Origin: Vibrio sp. CDRSL-10 TSBA
GTDB lineage: Bacteria > Pseudomonadota > Gammaproteobacteria > Enterobacterales > Vibrionaceae
Assembly (NCBI GenBank): GCA_039696685.1
Contig: CP155566.1
Coordinates: forward strand, 2,170,001-2,234,000
Direction: 5' to 3'
DNA: 64,000 bases
The notes under the pieces were generated by a model. That model ran no database searches, was not told the DNA's origin, and worked only from the letters and a program-made list of their open reading frames with translations. Of the stretch, positions 10,098 to 20,312 are shown piece after piece. How positions within the stretch are numbered: position 1 is the stretch's first letter; the number at the start of each line of letters is the position of its first letter. Position numbers and translations under genes: made by a program.

Positions 10098-10983
10098 CAT
10101 AATTGTCCTGGTGGTCGATGACTCACCTGAATCTCTGGGTATGCTCAACGCGACCCTCAATCAGGCCGGGCTGACGGTATTGGTGGCGTTAAACGGACTG
10201 CAAGCCCTGTCGATCGTGGAGCGCATTCAGCCGGATGTGATTCTGCTTGATGCTATTATGCCGGAGATGAACGGCTTTGATACCTGTCAGAAGCTGAAAG
10301 AACGCCTGCCGGCCACGCCGATCATTTTTATGACCGGACTGGATGACTCAGCCCACGTACTGCGCGGATTTGAATCCGGTGGCGTCGATTACATTACCAA
10401 ACCCGTGGTACCGGATGAAGTGTTGGCCCGCATTCGCGTTCACAGCCACAACGCCCGCCTGGCCCAGTCAGCGCAAGTGGCGCTCGACTACGCCGGTCAA
10501 TATATCTTCTGCGTCAATCAAAGCGGTGAGCTCGAATGGGCCACCCCGCAGGCCCAGCAGCTGATCAGCGAGCTCAAAGGGGACATGACCTCAGTGTGGG
10601 CCAAACTTCAACCACGCATTGCAAGCTGGCTGGCCGATGAGCAGCGCCCTGCCCATCTGACGTTGGATGAGTTTAACCCGCCGCTTGATGCGCAATATGC
10701 TGGCGACTATAACAACCTGCACCGGTTAATCCGCCTCTCTGAGCCCAAGCAAAAAGGCAATGAACAGGATCTGCAACATGCGTTGCAACTGACCAGACGC
10801 GAGTCTGAAGTCGCCTACTGGCTCTCCTTTGGCAAAACCAACTGGGAGATCGCGCAAATTCTTGTCATGAGCCCGCGCACCGTCAACAAACACCTCGAAC
10901 AAGTGTACAAAAAACTCAGTGTGGATAATCGCACCGCCGCTGCCAGTATCTGTATCCGCGTCCTTGAAGGCCACGCCTCCTGA
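10075..10983 (+). CDS. LuxR-type response regulator paired with the NCS1-like sensor kinase
   Basis: 302-residue DNA-binding response regulator. The receiver opens IIVLVVDDSPES and has its phospho-Asp in ILLDAIMPEMN (about residue 59) and the conserved Lys in YITKPV. A divergent middle follows, then a C-terminal LuxR/GerE helix-turn-helix (LTRRESEVAYWLSFG, MSPRTVNKHLEQVYKKL). The chosen ATG at 10075 overlaps the kinase gene by 23 bases, indicating translational coupling; an upstream ATG at 10039 would add 12 residues before the receiver. It probably takes phosphate from the hybrid kinase and acts on the adjacent urea operon; target genes are inferred from position only. CrbR is the analogous partner of CrbS. 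Confidence 0.88.
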   Translation: MSTIMPNNIIVLVVDDSPESLGMLNATLNQAGLTVLVALNGLQALSIVERIQPDVILLDAIMPEMNGFDTCQKLKERLPATPIIFMTGLDDSAHVLRGFESGGVDYITKPVVPDEVLARIRVHSHNARLAQSAQVALDYAGQYIFCVNQSGELEWATPQAQQLISELKGDMTSVWAKLQPRIASWLADEQRPAHLTLDEFNPPLDAQYAGDYNNLHRLIRLSEPKQKGNEQDLQHALQLTRRESEVAYWLSFGKTNWEIAQILVMSPRTVNKHLEQVYKKLSVDNRTAAASICIRVLEGHAS

Positions 10984-11067
10984 CCCAAAGGGTTAAATTT
11001 AAGGAAATATCATTTTGTTGCCTCAACCGGGCTCTCCACTGTCATCCACTTTTACCGTCATTATTTT

Positions 11068-11094
11068 TGTAACCGGTTACAGAAACCGGTTACA
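11068..11094. promoter_or_regulatory. Tandem LacI/GalR-type operators upstream of bglA
   Basis: A perfect 14-bp dyad TGTAACCGGTTACA (11068-11081) is followed immediately by a second copy differing at its left arm (AGAAACCGGTTACA, 11081-11094). The centre AACCGGTT is typical of LacI/GalR-family operators. A LacI-family gene lies just downstream of bglA. The left arm of copy two contains GAAAC, so it could itself carry the extra A seen throughout this window. Confidence 0.65.
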
Positions 11095-11192
11095 TTTTAA
11101 ATTTATCTGATCTAGAATGGCGACCAATGACCTACTATTAGTCCATCGCCCAAAGGGCAAATCGGACAACAATGACGACAGCAAAGAGGTGA

Positions 11193-12632
<1,440 letters not shown>

Positions 12633-12685
12633 TTCGCTACAATGAAGATAACTGTTTCAATCAGTTAGCGAAATTAGCTAAAATC

Positions 12686-12719
12686 CTCACTGGCCTGAGT
12701 ATGACCTCGGGCCAGTGAG
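12686..12719 (+). other. Intercistronic hairpin between bglA and its regulator
   Basis: A perfect 10-bp inverted repeat CTCACTGGCC / GGCCAGTGAG with a 14-base loop lies between the bglA stop and the ribosome binding site (AAGGAG, 12727-12732) of the repressor gene. There is no T-run, so it may stabilise the bglA message or act as a weak attenuator rather than terminate fully. Confidence 0.5.
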
Positions 12720-12737
12720 TGTAATCAAGGAGCAGTG

Positions 12738-13743
12738 ATGGCAACAATCAATGACGTATGTAAGGCCGCTGGCGTTTCAAAAGCAACGGTTTCCCGGGTT
12801 CTCAATGGCAGTCAACTGGTCAAAGAGGCCACTCGCAATGCTGTAATGGCTGCCATCGAAGAGTTAGGTTACCAGCCCAATACCCTGGCTCAGGCTTTAG
12901 CCACTAATACGTTCAACGCCATCGGTCTGGTCCTCCCTCAATTTCAGAGCAGCTATTTCGGCAGCGTGCTCTATCATGCCGAACAAGGTGCGCAGCAGGC
13001 AGGCAAGAAATTACTGGTCGTTAACAGCAAAGACGCCGCCGATGGCGAACGTGAAGCGGTTTTCACTCTGGCTAATCAGCGTTGTGACGCCATCATGCTT
13101 TACAGCCGTCACCTGAGTGAATCACAACTGAAACAGCTGCAACAGTCCGTCAAAGTTCCGCTGATAATCATCAATCGCCTGCTCAACGACGCGGACATCT
13201 CCAGCTTTGGCCTGGATCAGGCGCAGCTCGCCACTCTGGCGATGCAGCATCTGATTGACCTCGGCCACCACAATATCGCCTGTATTACTTCTCCGCTGAA
13301 CAGTGAAACCGGCCGTCGTCGCTACCGGGTCTATCAGCACATGCTGCAAGCCAGCCAGTTGCCTGCGCAGGAGAAACTGGGTCGCAGAAGGTGAAAACAC
13401 ACTCGACAGCGGCTATCAGGCTGCGCGGCAATTGCTGAAACATGAAGTAAACTTCACCGCCATTTTCGCCTGTAACGATGACATGGCGATCGGCGCAATC
13501 CGTGCCCTGCACGATCACGGCCTTAAGGTACCGCAAGATATTTCCGTTATCGGCATCGACAATGAACCTGCCGCCGCTTACGCCATTCCCAGCCTGTCTA
13601 CCGTCTCGCTGCCGATTTCCCGCCTGACCCAAGATGCGGTTCAACTGGCGATTAACCTGGCCAACAAGCAGCTGATTGACAGTCAGCACCAGACTTATGG
13701 TGGTGAGCTGGTGGTACGAGAATCCAGCCGTGCATGTTGCTGA
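12738..13743 (+). CDS. LacI/GalR-family repressor next to bglA (frame broken by 1 base)
   Basis: N-terminal LacI helix-turn-helix (ATINDVCKAAGVSKATVSRV) and a periplasmic-binding-protein-like sugar domain (IGLVLPQFQSSYFG, IFACNDDMAIGAIRALHDHG, DISVIGIDNEP), like AscG. As written it stops at 13394 after PAQEKLGRRR. Removing one A from GAAAC at 13373-13377 gives PAQENWVAEGENTLDSGY and a normal 334-residue protein. ATG 12738 is preferred over GTG 12735 because AAGGAG is then 5 bases away. It probably represses bglA through the two operators upstream of that gene. Confidence 0.87.
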
Positions 13744-13890
13744 ACCACTATTTTTCCGCGCTTGATCACATTTAAATGATAATTATTGCTATTGGTAGAT
13801 TTATAGCTAAGCTTAACATTGTACGACGCTCTGGCTTTCGCCTCCCCAAGACAACATGACAGCCTGAGCGCCGACAATATCTCCTCCTGA

Positions 13891-13923
13891 AAGGCACAAG
13901 CAAATTTTCGCTTGCGCCTTTTT
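13891..13923 (+). terminator. Rho-independent terminator
   Basis: Hairpin AAGGC-CAAGC / GCTTG-GCCTT followed by TTTTTC, about 150 bases after the LacI-family gene; the likely end of the bglA transcript. The rest of 13744-14074 shows no gene I can support. Confidence 0.7.
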
Positions 13924-14074
13924 CTTTATCTGCAGCCTTCTGTTTTCTTTATATTTATCCATATCGAATCGTCGGTATCCAGCATCGGGCTAATCGTGCC
14001 GAATAACGATCACCAAACCAGCCTGAGGCCGTTAAGGATCCCGAGACAGTCAGGGATAAACACCGTTGGCCGCA

Positions 14075-14101
14075 TAAAAAAGGCAGCCCATCAGGCTGCC
14101 C
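14075..14101 (-). terminator. Rho-independent terminator of sotB
   Basis: Stem GGCAGCC / GGCTGCC with a TTTTTT run on the minus strand, 65 bases downstream of the sotB stop. Confidence 0.8.
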
Positions 14102-14165
14102 GGTAAACTTAACGCTTTGTACATCTTCTGCATTGGTTATGCAGTGATGAGAGATGATACAGTGA

Positions 14166-15357
14166 TTAACGCAGCGCCGGAAACTTCTGCAGCAACGTCG
14201 TCATCAGCACCAGAGCCAGCAAGGCAAAGACAGCGCCGACATAACCAATCATTTCCAGCGAACTGAAATGAATCACTTTGGCGCCAATCAAGGCACCGGC
14301 ACCGATGCCGAGGTTAATAATGCCGGAGAACATCGACATAATCATGTCAGATGCCTGGGTATCAATGTTAAGCACTTTAACCTGCATTGCCAGACAGGCG
14401 ACCATCAATGCTGTGCCCCAAACCACCAGTAGCGCACTAATGCCCCACAGGTTGCCGACCGACCACATCAGCGCAACCAGACACAGCAGCAGCAAGAAGG
14501 TGTTACTCATCAATAACTTGGTGTTAGCACGCTCACCCCAGTAGCCAAAGATGATACTGCCGAGAATACCAGCACCACCAAACACCAGCAGTAACAGAGT
14601 GGTGAAGTTTCTCACTCACCTGACCAATCTGTTTAACGAAAGGTTCAATGTAGCTGTAGGCGGAATAGTGCGCTGTGAACAGCAGGAAGATGAACAGGTA
14701 CAATCCCATCAGTTTCGGGTTACGCAGCAGCTCCGGCAGTTTCTTCATCGAACCGCTGAACAGACTCGGCATCACAGGCAACAGACGCATCAAAGCAAGT
14801 AGAATCAGCAAAGCCACAATGCCGATAGCAGCAAAAGTCACTCGCCAGCCGAACCATTGACCGATAATCCGTCCCAGAGGAACGCCCAGTACCATCGCCA
14901 GTGACGTACCAGTCGCCAGCACACTTAAGGCCAGCGTTTTCTTACCCGCAGGAGCGACCCGAATCGCGATTGACGCGGTTATCGACCAGAAAACGGCGTG
15001 CGCAAATGCAATCCCTATCCGGCTGGCAACCAAGGTTTCAAAGTTCCAGGCAATCACGGAAAAACCGTGGCTGACGATAAACAGAGTAAAAACGCCAATC
15101 AGCAGCTTTTTACGCTCAATGCGGCTGGTCAGCATCATCATAGGCAACGACATTGACGCCACAATCCAGGCATAAATAGTCAGCATCCAGCCTGCCGATG
15201 ACACAGGTACATCCAGATCACGGGCGATATCGGTCAGTAATCCGACCGGCACAAATTCTGTGGTGTTAAAAATAAAGGCACTAAAGCCCAGAGCAAAGAC
15301 ACGCAAATATTGGTTGTGGCGCGAGTTATCATTCGCCGCCGGAACGGTGTGGGTCAT
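14166..15357 (-). CDS. sotB: SotB-like sugar efflux MFS transporter (frame broken by 1 base)
   Basis: Twelve-helix major facilitator exporter, very close to E. coli SotB (sugar/arabinose efflux). Shared stretches include [40 protein letters not shown] and [16 protein letters not shown]. As written the frame shifts after [10 protein letters not shown]. One A fewer in GAAAC (minus strand; GTTTC at 14607-14611) gives [17 protein letters not shown], matching the SotB family, and a 396-residue protein. ATG 15357 is taken as the start; an in-frame TTG lies two codons upstream. It is a monocistronic unit with its own terminator. Confidence 0.88.
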
Positions 15358-15660
15358 ACGCAATCAGATGTTTAACCAGGAGGACAAAAGAGTGACCATT
15401 GTCTCACTTTTGTTCACAATAAGGAAAGATTTTATACAACAATTTTTATACTGATAACTTTTGCTTACATATTTCCCGCCCACCGATAATCACTTGAATT
15501 CACTGCGCGATCTCAAACCGGTAATGTGTTACAAAAATAGTAAAGAGCATTTGCCAGCCACGGCAGTTTAGACAACTATTGATACAGGTACTCTGTGTCA
15601 TCCGGCATTTCGCCCGTTACCATCCAGCCCCATTGACAGACAAGGAATCCGGCACCCAGC

Positions 15661-17580
15661 ATGACAAGTTATTTTATTCAGGCCTTTATCTATCTGATTG
15701 CAGCGGTGATTGCTGTTCCACTGGCAACAAGGTTCGGGCTTGGTTCCGTGCTCGGTTACCTGATCGCCGGAGTGGTGATTGGCCCGATTGTCGGCTTGGT
15801 GGGTGATGAAACCCAGGCTATCCAGCATTTCGCCGAATTTGGCGTGGTGATGATGCTGTTTCTGGTCGGGCTGGAACTGGAACCGCAACGTTTGTGGGCG
15901 ATGCGTCACCGTTTACTCGGACTGGGCGGTTTACAGGTTGGGTTGACTGCCCTTGCGACGATGGCTGGCTGTCTGCTGTTTGATATTCCCTACACCATTG
16001 CACTGACCATTGGTCTGATTTTGTCGCTCTCTTCGACTGCGATTGTGCTGCAGACCTTCACCGAAAAACGCCTTAATCGTACCGAGGGCGGTCAGAATGC
16101 ATTTTCTGTGTTGCTGTTCCAGGACATTGCCGTGATCCCGATGCTGGCCTTTATTCCTCTGCTCGCCTTACCGGAGCTGGTGGAACAGGCACAAAGCGCC
16201 GCCGACACTGCGGCTCAGCATGCAGAAGAGTTACTAGTGATGACTCACTTACCCGGCTGGGCATATGGGTTAATCATTACCGCCGCCATCGCGATTGTCG
16301 TTGTCGGTGGCCACTACCTGAGCCGGCCGCTGTTTCGTTTTGTCGCTAACGCCGGTGTGCGCGAAATTTTCACTGCCACCGCCCTGATGCTGGTGATTGG
16401 TATTGCGATATTAATGAACCTAGTCGGTCTTTCCCCAGCGTTGGGCACCTTCCTCGCCGGCGTCGTGCTGGCCAACAGTGAATTTCGTCATGAACTGGAA
16501 GCCAACATTGAACCACTGAAAGGCCTGCTGCTCGGGTTATTCTTTATTACGGTCGGTGCCGGCATTAAGTTCGACCTGCTGTTCAGCCACTTTTTTGTCA
16601 TCATGGGCGCCACTCTTGCCATCATGTTGCTTAAAGCCGTTGTGCTGTATCTGCTGGCGATCATCTTTCGCATTCGTGGCAGCAATCGCTGGCTGTTCAC
16701 CCTCAGCCTGGCACAGGCCGGTGAATTTGGTTTCGTGCTGCTGAGCTTTACCGAGCAGCGTCACGTACTGCCTACCGAAATGGCTCAGGTATTATCACTG
16801 GTCGTGACCTTGTCGATGTTCCTGACGCCGGGCCTGTTTATCTTATTTGATAAAGTCATCATGCCGCGCTTTGAACAGCAAACCAATCCGCAGCGTGAGG
16901 CGGATGTTATCGACGAGCATGGCACCGTCATCATTGCCGGCAGCGGCCGCTTCGGTCAGATAGTCAATCGTCTTCTGGTCGCCAACGGAGTAAAAACCGT
17001 GGTACTTGATCATCAGGCTTCACAGATAGACAACCTGCGTAAAATCAATACCCACGCCTATTTTGGTGACGCGACCCGCCCGGGCCTGCTTCACACGGCG
17101 GGAATTGAAGAAGCCACCATGTTAGTGGTAGCGATTGATAATCAGGAGAGCAGCGTCGAGCTGGTTAAATATGTCAAACATGCCTACCCGCACGTCAAAG
17201 TGTTGGCTCGGGCGTTTGACCGCGGCCACGGTTACCGCCTGCGCCAGGTAGGCGTTGATCTGGCGGTATCAGAAACCTACCATTCAGCCCTGGAAGTCGG
17301 CGCTTCGGCCATGAAAGCACTGGGCTTTCACCCCTATCTGGTTGAACAACAGAAGAAGGTGTACAAAAAAGTTGAAGCCAGTCATTCAGATGGTTTGTAT
17401 CAAGCCTGGTTAAGTGAAGCCCAGGGCAAAGAGCGGGTCGACAATAACTACATCAAACTGTTTATCGAACTGGAGCAGCGCCTCAAAGAAGAGATGGCGT
17501 TTGAAAGTGCTGACAGTACTTACGAGTTTGATCGCGGTGCCAGTATGGAAGCCAAAGAAAATCGGCGTAACATTAGCTAA
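15661..17580 (+). CDS. Kef-type K+/H+ antiporter with RCK domain
   Basis: Inner-membrane monovalent cation:proton antiporter of the CPA2 family, like KefB/KefC. 639 residues: about 12 membrane helices (LGYLIAGVVIGPIVGLV, LFLVGLELEP, FITVGAGIKFD), then a cytoplasmic RCK/TrkA-N nucleotide-binding domain starting near residue 420 (GTVIIAGSGRFGQIVNRLL) and a charged tail. KefC in E. coli is gated by glutathione adducts; no KefF/KefG-like flavodoxin gene is adjacent, so gating here is unknown. The frame is intact. The 15358-15660 gap holds its promoter and that of sotB; I see no further gene. Confidence 0.9.
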   Translation: MTSYFIQAFIYLIAAVIAVPLATRFGLGSVLGYLIAGVVIGPIVGLVGDETQAIQHFAEFGVVMMLFLVGLELEPQRLWAMRHRLLGLGGLQVGLTALATMAGCLLFDIPYTIALTIGLILSLSSTAIVLQTFTEKRLNRTEGGQNAFSVLLFQDIAVIPMLAFIPLLALPELVEQAQSAADTAAQHAEELLVMTHLPGWAYGLIITAAIAIVVVGGHYLSRPLFRFVANAGVREIFTATALMLVIGIAILMNLVGLSPALGTFLAGVVLANSEFRHELEANIEPLKGLLLGLFFITVGAGIKFDLLFSHFFVIMGATLAIMLLKAVVLYLLAIIFRIRGSNRWLFTLSLAQAGEFGFVLLSFTEQRHVLPTEMAQVLSLVVTLSMFLTPGLFILFDKVIMPRFEQQTNPQREADVIDEHGTVIIAGSGRFGQIVNRLLVANGVKTVVLDHQASQIDNLRKINTHAYFGDATRPGLLHTAGIEEATMLVVAIDNQESSVELVKYVKHAYPHVKVLARAFDRGHGYRLRQVGVDLAVSETYHSALEVGASAMKALGFHPYLVEQQKKVYKKVEASHSDGLYQAWLSEAQGKERVDNNYIKLFIELEQRLKEEMAFESADSTYEFDRGASMEAKENRRNIS

Positions 17581-17667
17581 TGAGCTCATTTCCTGACCAG
17601 TGTACTCAGCCAGCAGAGCTCTTTGAGACTCAGCACCCGAGAACGGAATGTCGGCTCGCTCACAATT

Positions 17668-17802
17668 ATGCACACCGACGTGCCACATCCGACCTGTGCT
17701 CCCGGCGGACATGGCGGTACGACCTGTGCGACTCAGGACTATTTCTGTGCATTGAATCACTTAAATCAACCGTTAGCAGAACTGATTTCTGCTGGTGCAT
17801 AA
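17668..17802 (+). CDS. Possible 44-residue Cys/His-containing small protein
   Basis: An ATG-TAA frame with protein-like composition (HPTCAPGGHGGTTCATQDYF, ending LAELISAGA), containing three cysteines and several histidines. It lies alone in the 353-base gap between the Kef and DoxX genes. There is no clear Shine-Dalgarno and I do not recognise a family, so it may be a chance frame or a decayed gene. The frame stays open upstream of this ATG back to a TGA directly after the Kef stop. Confidence 0.2.
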   Translation: MHTDVPHPTCAPGGHGGTTCATQDYFCALNHLNQPLAELISAGA

Positions 17803-17933
17803 AAGGGAATAATTCAGTTTGATGCATATCAACAAAGTTATTCGAAAAACTTGGCGATCATCAACAAGGTCTGTTAGCCAACAATACTTGCGGCTGATGC
17901 TAAGTTAGAAAAAAATCACTCGGGGATATCACT

Positions 17934-18365
17934 ATGCAAGCACTGTTGAATTGGCTTGACTCACTGTTAGACAAAGACGATCTCGGCAAACTCATTCTTC
18001 GTGTCAGCTTTGGATTTATGTTTTTACTGCACGGTATCCACAAAATCTTTGGCGGCACCGAATTTATTCAGGGATTATTTGTGCAGCATGGCCTGCCGGC
18101 TTTCTTCGCGTACGGGGTTTACCTCGGTGAAGTGATTGTACCGGTCCTGATTATCATCGGATTATTTACCCGCTTGTCTGCCATCGTGTGGGTAGGCACC
18201 AGCCTGATGGTTATCTGGCTGATGCATGCAGACAACCTGTTTACCGTCGATAAAGTCGGCGCCTGGGCAGCGGAAGGCATCGGAGTTTATTTGTTCGCGG
18301 CACTGGCGATTATGCTGATTGGCCCGGGTAAATATGCACTGGAATCACGCCGTCAGACTGCCTGA
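17934..18365 (+). CDS. DoxX-family membrane protein
   Basis: 143-residue, four-helix inner-membrane protein (LGKLILRVSFGFMFLLHGIH near the N-terminus, then YLGEVIVPVLIIIGLFTRL and AALAIMLIGPGK). The DoxX/DoxD-like family is widespread; many members have only loosely defined roles in redox or sulfur metabolism. GGGATATC precedes the ATG. Single-gene unit with a following hairpin. No substrate can be proposed from the sequence. Confidence 0.85.
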   Translation: MQALLNWLDSLLDKDDLGKLILRVSFGFMFLLHGIHKIFGGTEFIQGLFVQHGLPAFFAYGVYLGEVIVPVLIIIGLFTRLSAIVWVGTSLMVIWLMHADNLFTVDKVGAWAAEGIGVYLFAALAIMLIGPGKYALESRRQTA

Positions 18366-18375
18366 GTCGGTTAGA

Positions 18376-18417
18376 GCAGGCTGCGATTTACACCAGGTAA
18401 ATCGTGGCCTGCTTTGC
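18376..18417 (+). terminator. Hairpin after doxX-like gene
   Basis: Long interrupted stem AGCAGGC..CGATTTAC / GTAAATCG..GCCTGCT with a weak T-rich tail; probable terminator. Confidence 0.55.
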
Positions 18418-18663
18418 CTTACCTGGTTTACTTTGCATCGCCTTCCTTAGTTAGTCCGTCTCTGAACATCACCGCCTACTCTAAAAGCACCTGACTGCAT
18501 ATAAATTCAGCTCACCTGCTGCTGACTTACTTACTCAGCCTCCGACCTATTTAAATATTCGGTTCTGTTATGGTCAGATTTACGTCATAAAGCTGTGTGA
18601 TGACTTGCACCCTGCAGCCCTGCCATCTTTAATACCCTCAGATGGGACGAAGCAGGACATCTT

Positions 18664-19017
18664 ATGTTTAATAAATGGTTACTAATTGGAGCGGCAGTCA
18701 TGCCGTTAGGTATGGCTCACGCAGACGTCGCTGTGCGCCAGAGCGGAGTCAGCGTAGAAACCGACTGTCTGAACATTAAAGTCGACGGCCTGAGTATCGG
18801 TGCCGGGGATTGTCGCCCAAGACGTGTTTACCGCGAGACCGTACGCGTTTATGAAGACCACGACCACCACAGACATCCGTCTCACCGGCACCATAAAGAT
18901 GAGTGGAAACACCATAAAAACTGGAAAAATGGTCAGGGTCACTGGAAGAAACGTGAAAAAGTCATTTACCAGGAAGAGTGGCGCTACGAAGACAGAGGCG
19001 GCAGACATCACCACTAA
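18664..19017 (+). CDS. Small exported His/Lys/Arg-rich protein of unknown function
   Basis: 117 residues with a signal peptide (MFNKWLLIGAAVMPLGMAHA). The mature protein has an N-terminal part with two cysteines (TDCLNIKVDGLSIGAGDC) and a strongly basic, histidine-rich C-terminal half (DHDHHRHPSHRHHKDEWKHH, ending GGRHHH). The histidines suggest metal or polyanion contact in the periplasm, but no family is recognised. Monocistronic, followed by a terminator-like hairpin. Confidence 0.65.
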   Translation: MFNKWLLIGAAVMPLGMAHADVAVRQSGVSVETDCLNIKVDGLSIGAGDCRPRRVYRETVRVYEDHDHHRHPSHRHHKDEWKHHKNWKNGQGHWKKREKVIYQEEWRYEDRGGRHHH

Positions 19018-19058
19018 CAATCATCATCACTAACAATAATCTTGTCGGCTAGGATTCG

Positions 19059-19089
19059 GAAGGTCACCCCATGGTGGCCTTTCCTTTTT
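19059..19089 (+). terminator. Probable terminator
   Basis: Stem AAGGTCACC / GGTGGCCTT (one G-T pair) followed by a pyrimidine run TCCTTTTT. The remaining interval to 19572 holds no supported gene, only AT-rich sequence expected to carry the next promoter. Confidence 0.6.
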
Positions 19090-19572
19090 GGTCTTTACTT
19101 CTGGGGCGGCCATTCTTTCCATCGTCCATTTCCCGTCATCAACGACTGATTCTTCATTTCCATTCCTGCATCGATCACTTTTAGTCTGCGACGAATAAAT
19201 AAGCTAACCCGCTGATTTATTGAACCTCTTATTTCACTCAATTTTGCTGCGTCGGAGCAATCACCATCACATCGGCTCAGAATGCTTGATTTCATTGCTC
19301 TGCGCTCATTAAAACGGTTGAAAATTTGGTTCGAAATTAGTGCTGTTTTGTGTTCAAATAGTGGCCTTCGCGTGATCTACTCGACTTATTAAACACAAAA
19401 CTATTAACGATAGACCAGCGCCCCTTGCTTTAAGGGATAAAAAGCCCAATAAATGGGGGAATGAGGCAGAAACGTGCTTTTAATGAATTCTTGATTCACC
19501 GCAATACACCTTTTTCCCTGCCAGATTAGTTTTAGCTTTATTCACAAAGCACCATTCAAAGGATCCATAATT

Positions 19573-20052
19573 ATGTCTGACCTAACGACGAGCATTGACT
19601 CTATCCAACCTGTTGCTGAAGCGACTGGCTCCTCTATCTGGGGTTATGTCATCGGCGGCATCGTCCTGGTCCTGGCCGCGGGCTACTTCGGTTACAAAAA
19701 GATCAACCAACCTGCTTTTGTTGTAAAACAACTGCGCAAACGCAACCGTAAAGAAATGCAAAAGCAAGGCGTAGAAAGCGCTGAATCAATGGCTGATCTG
19801 GATCTGCTGCTGGACTCAGTGCAAAACTACGCGATTGAGAACAAAATGACCGGCACTAAGATGGTTCAGCTGCTGGCGCCGATGAACGATAAATCAAAAG
19901 TAAAATCGGGCACTGATTTCTATCATGCGATGGCTTACATCGCGAAAAACATCAATGACACCCAACTGGCGCGTAACTTCCAGAATAAATCGAAACAAGT
20001 GAAATCCAGCTCACCTCTGATGGCAGGTCTGCTGAAACGCGCCGGCGTTTAA
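19573..20052 (+). CDS. Hypothetical single-helix membrane protein
   Basis: 159 residues: a short N-terminal tail, one membrane helix (GYVIGGIVLVLAAGYFGYKK, about residues 24-43), then a basic helical cytoplasmic domain (QLRKRNRKEMQKQG, VKSSSPLMAGLLKRAGV). I do not recognise a family. AAAGGATCC lies ahead of the ATG and a clean terminator follows, so it is a real, independently transcribed gene. Confidence 0.75.
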   Translation: MSDLTTSIDSIQPVAEATGSSIWGYVIGGIVLVLAAGYFGYKKINQPAFVVKQLRKRNRKEMQKQGVESAESMADLDLLLDSVQNYAIENKMTGTKMVQLLAPMNDKSKVKSGTDFYHAMAYIAKNINDTQLARNFQNKSKQVKSSSPLMAGLLKRAGV

Positions 20053-20077
20053 TTTCACCTGACAGATTCCCATTTTA

Positions 20078-20107
20078 ATAGCCCGCATTCGCGGGCTATT
20101 TTTTTAT
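20078..20107 (+). terminator. Rho-independent terminator
   Basis: Perfect stem ATAGCCCGC / GCGGGCTAT with loop ATTC followed by seven Ts, 25 bases after the stop of the preceding gene. Confidence 0.9.
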
Positions 20108-20312
20108 TTCAAGCAGTGTCAGCCCTTGAACTCCTGACGACCAGGCTCTCATTTTTATCTCTGTGTCCAATAAACAGTGGCATTTCCGCCGGGCAAGTCT
20201 TACTTTCAATCCTATAACCGCCGCGCAGTGTCTGAACATCGCTGTGCGCGCCTCATCTGCACCTTCGTGTTCGAAAAAACACTCAATTCATAATGTCATC
20301 GAAAGGATACGT

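Noticed and set aside
17580..17822. 80-residue plus-strand frame after the Kef gene
   Set aside because: It has no ribosome site, atypical Cys/Arg/Trp-rich composition, and competes with a more protein-like frame in the same interval.
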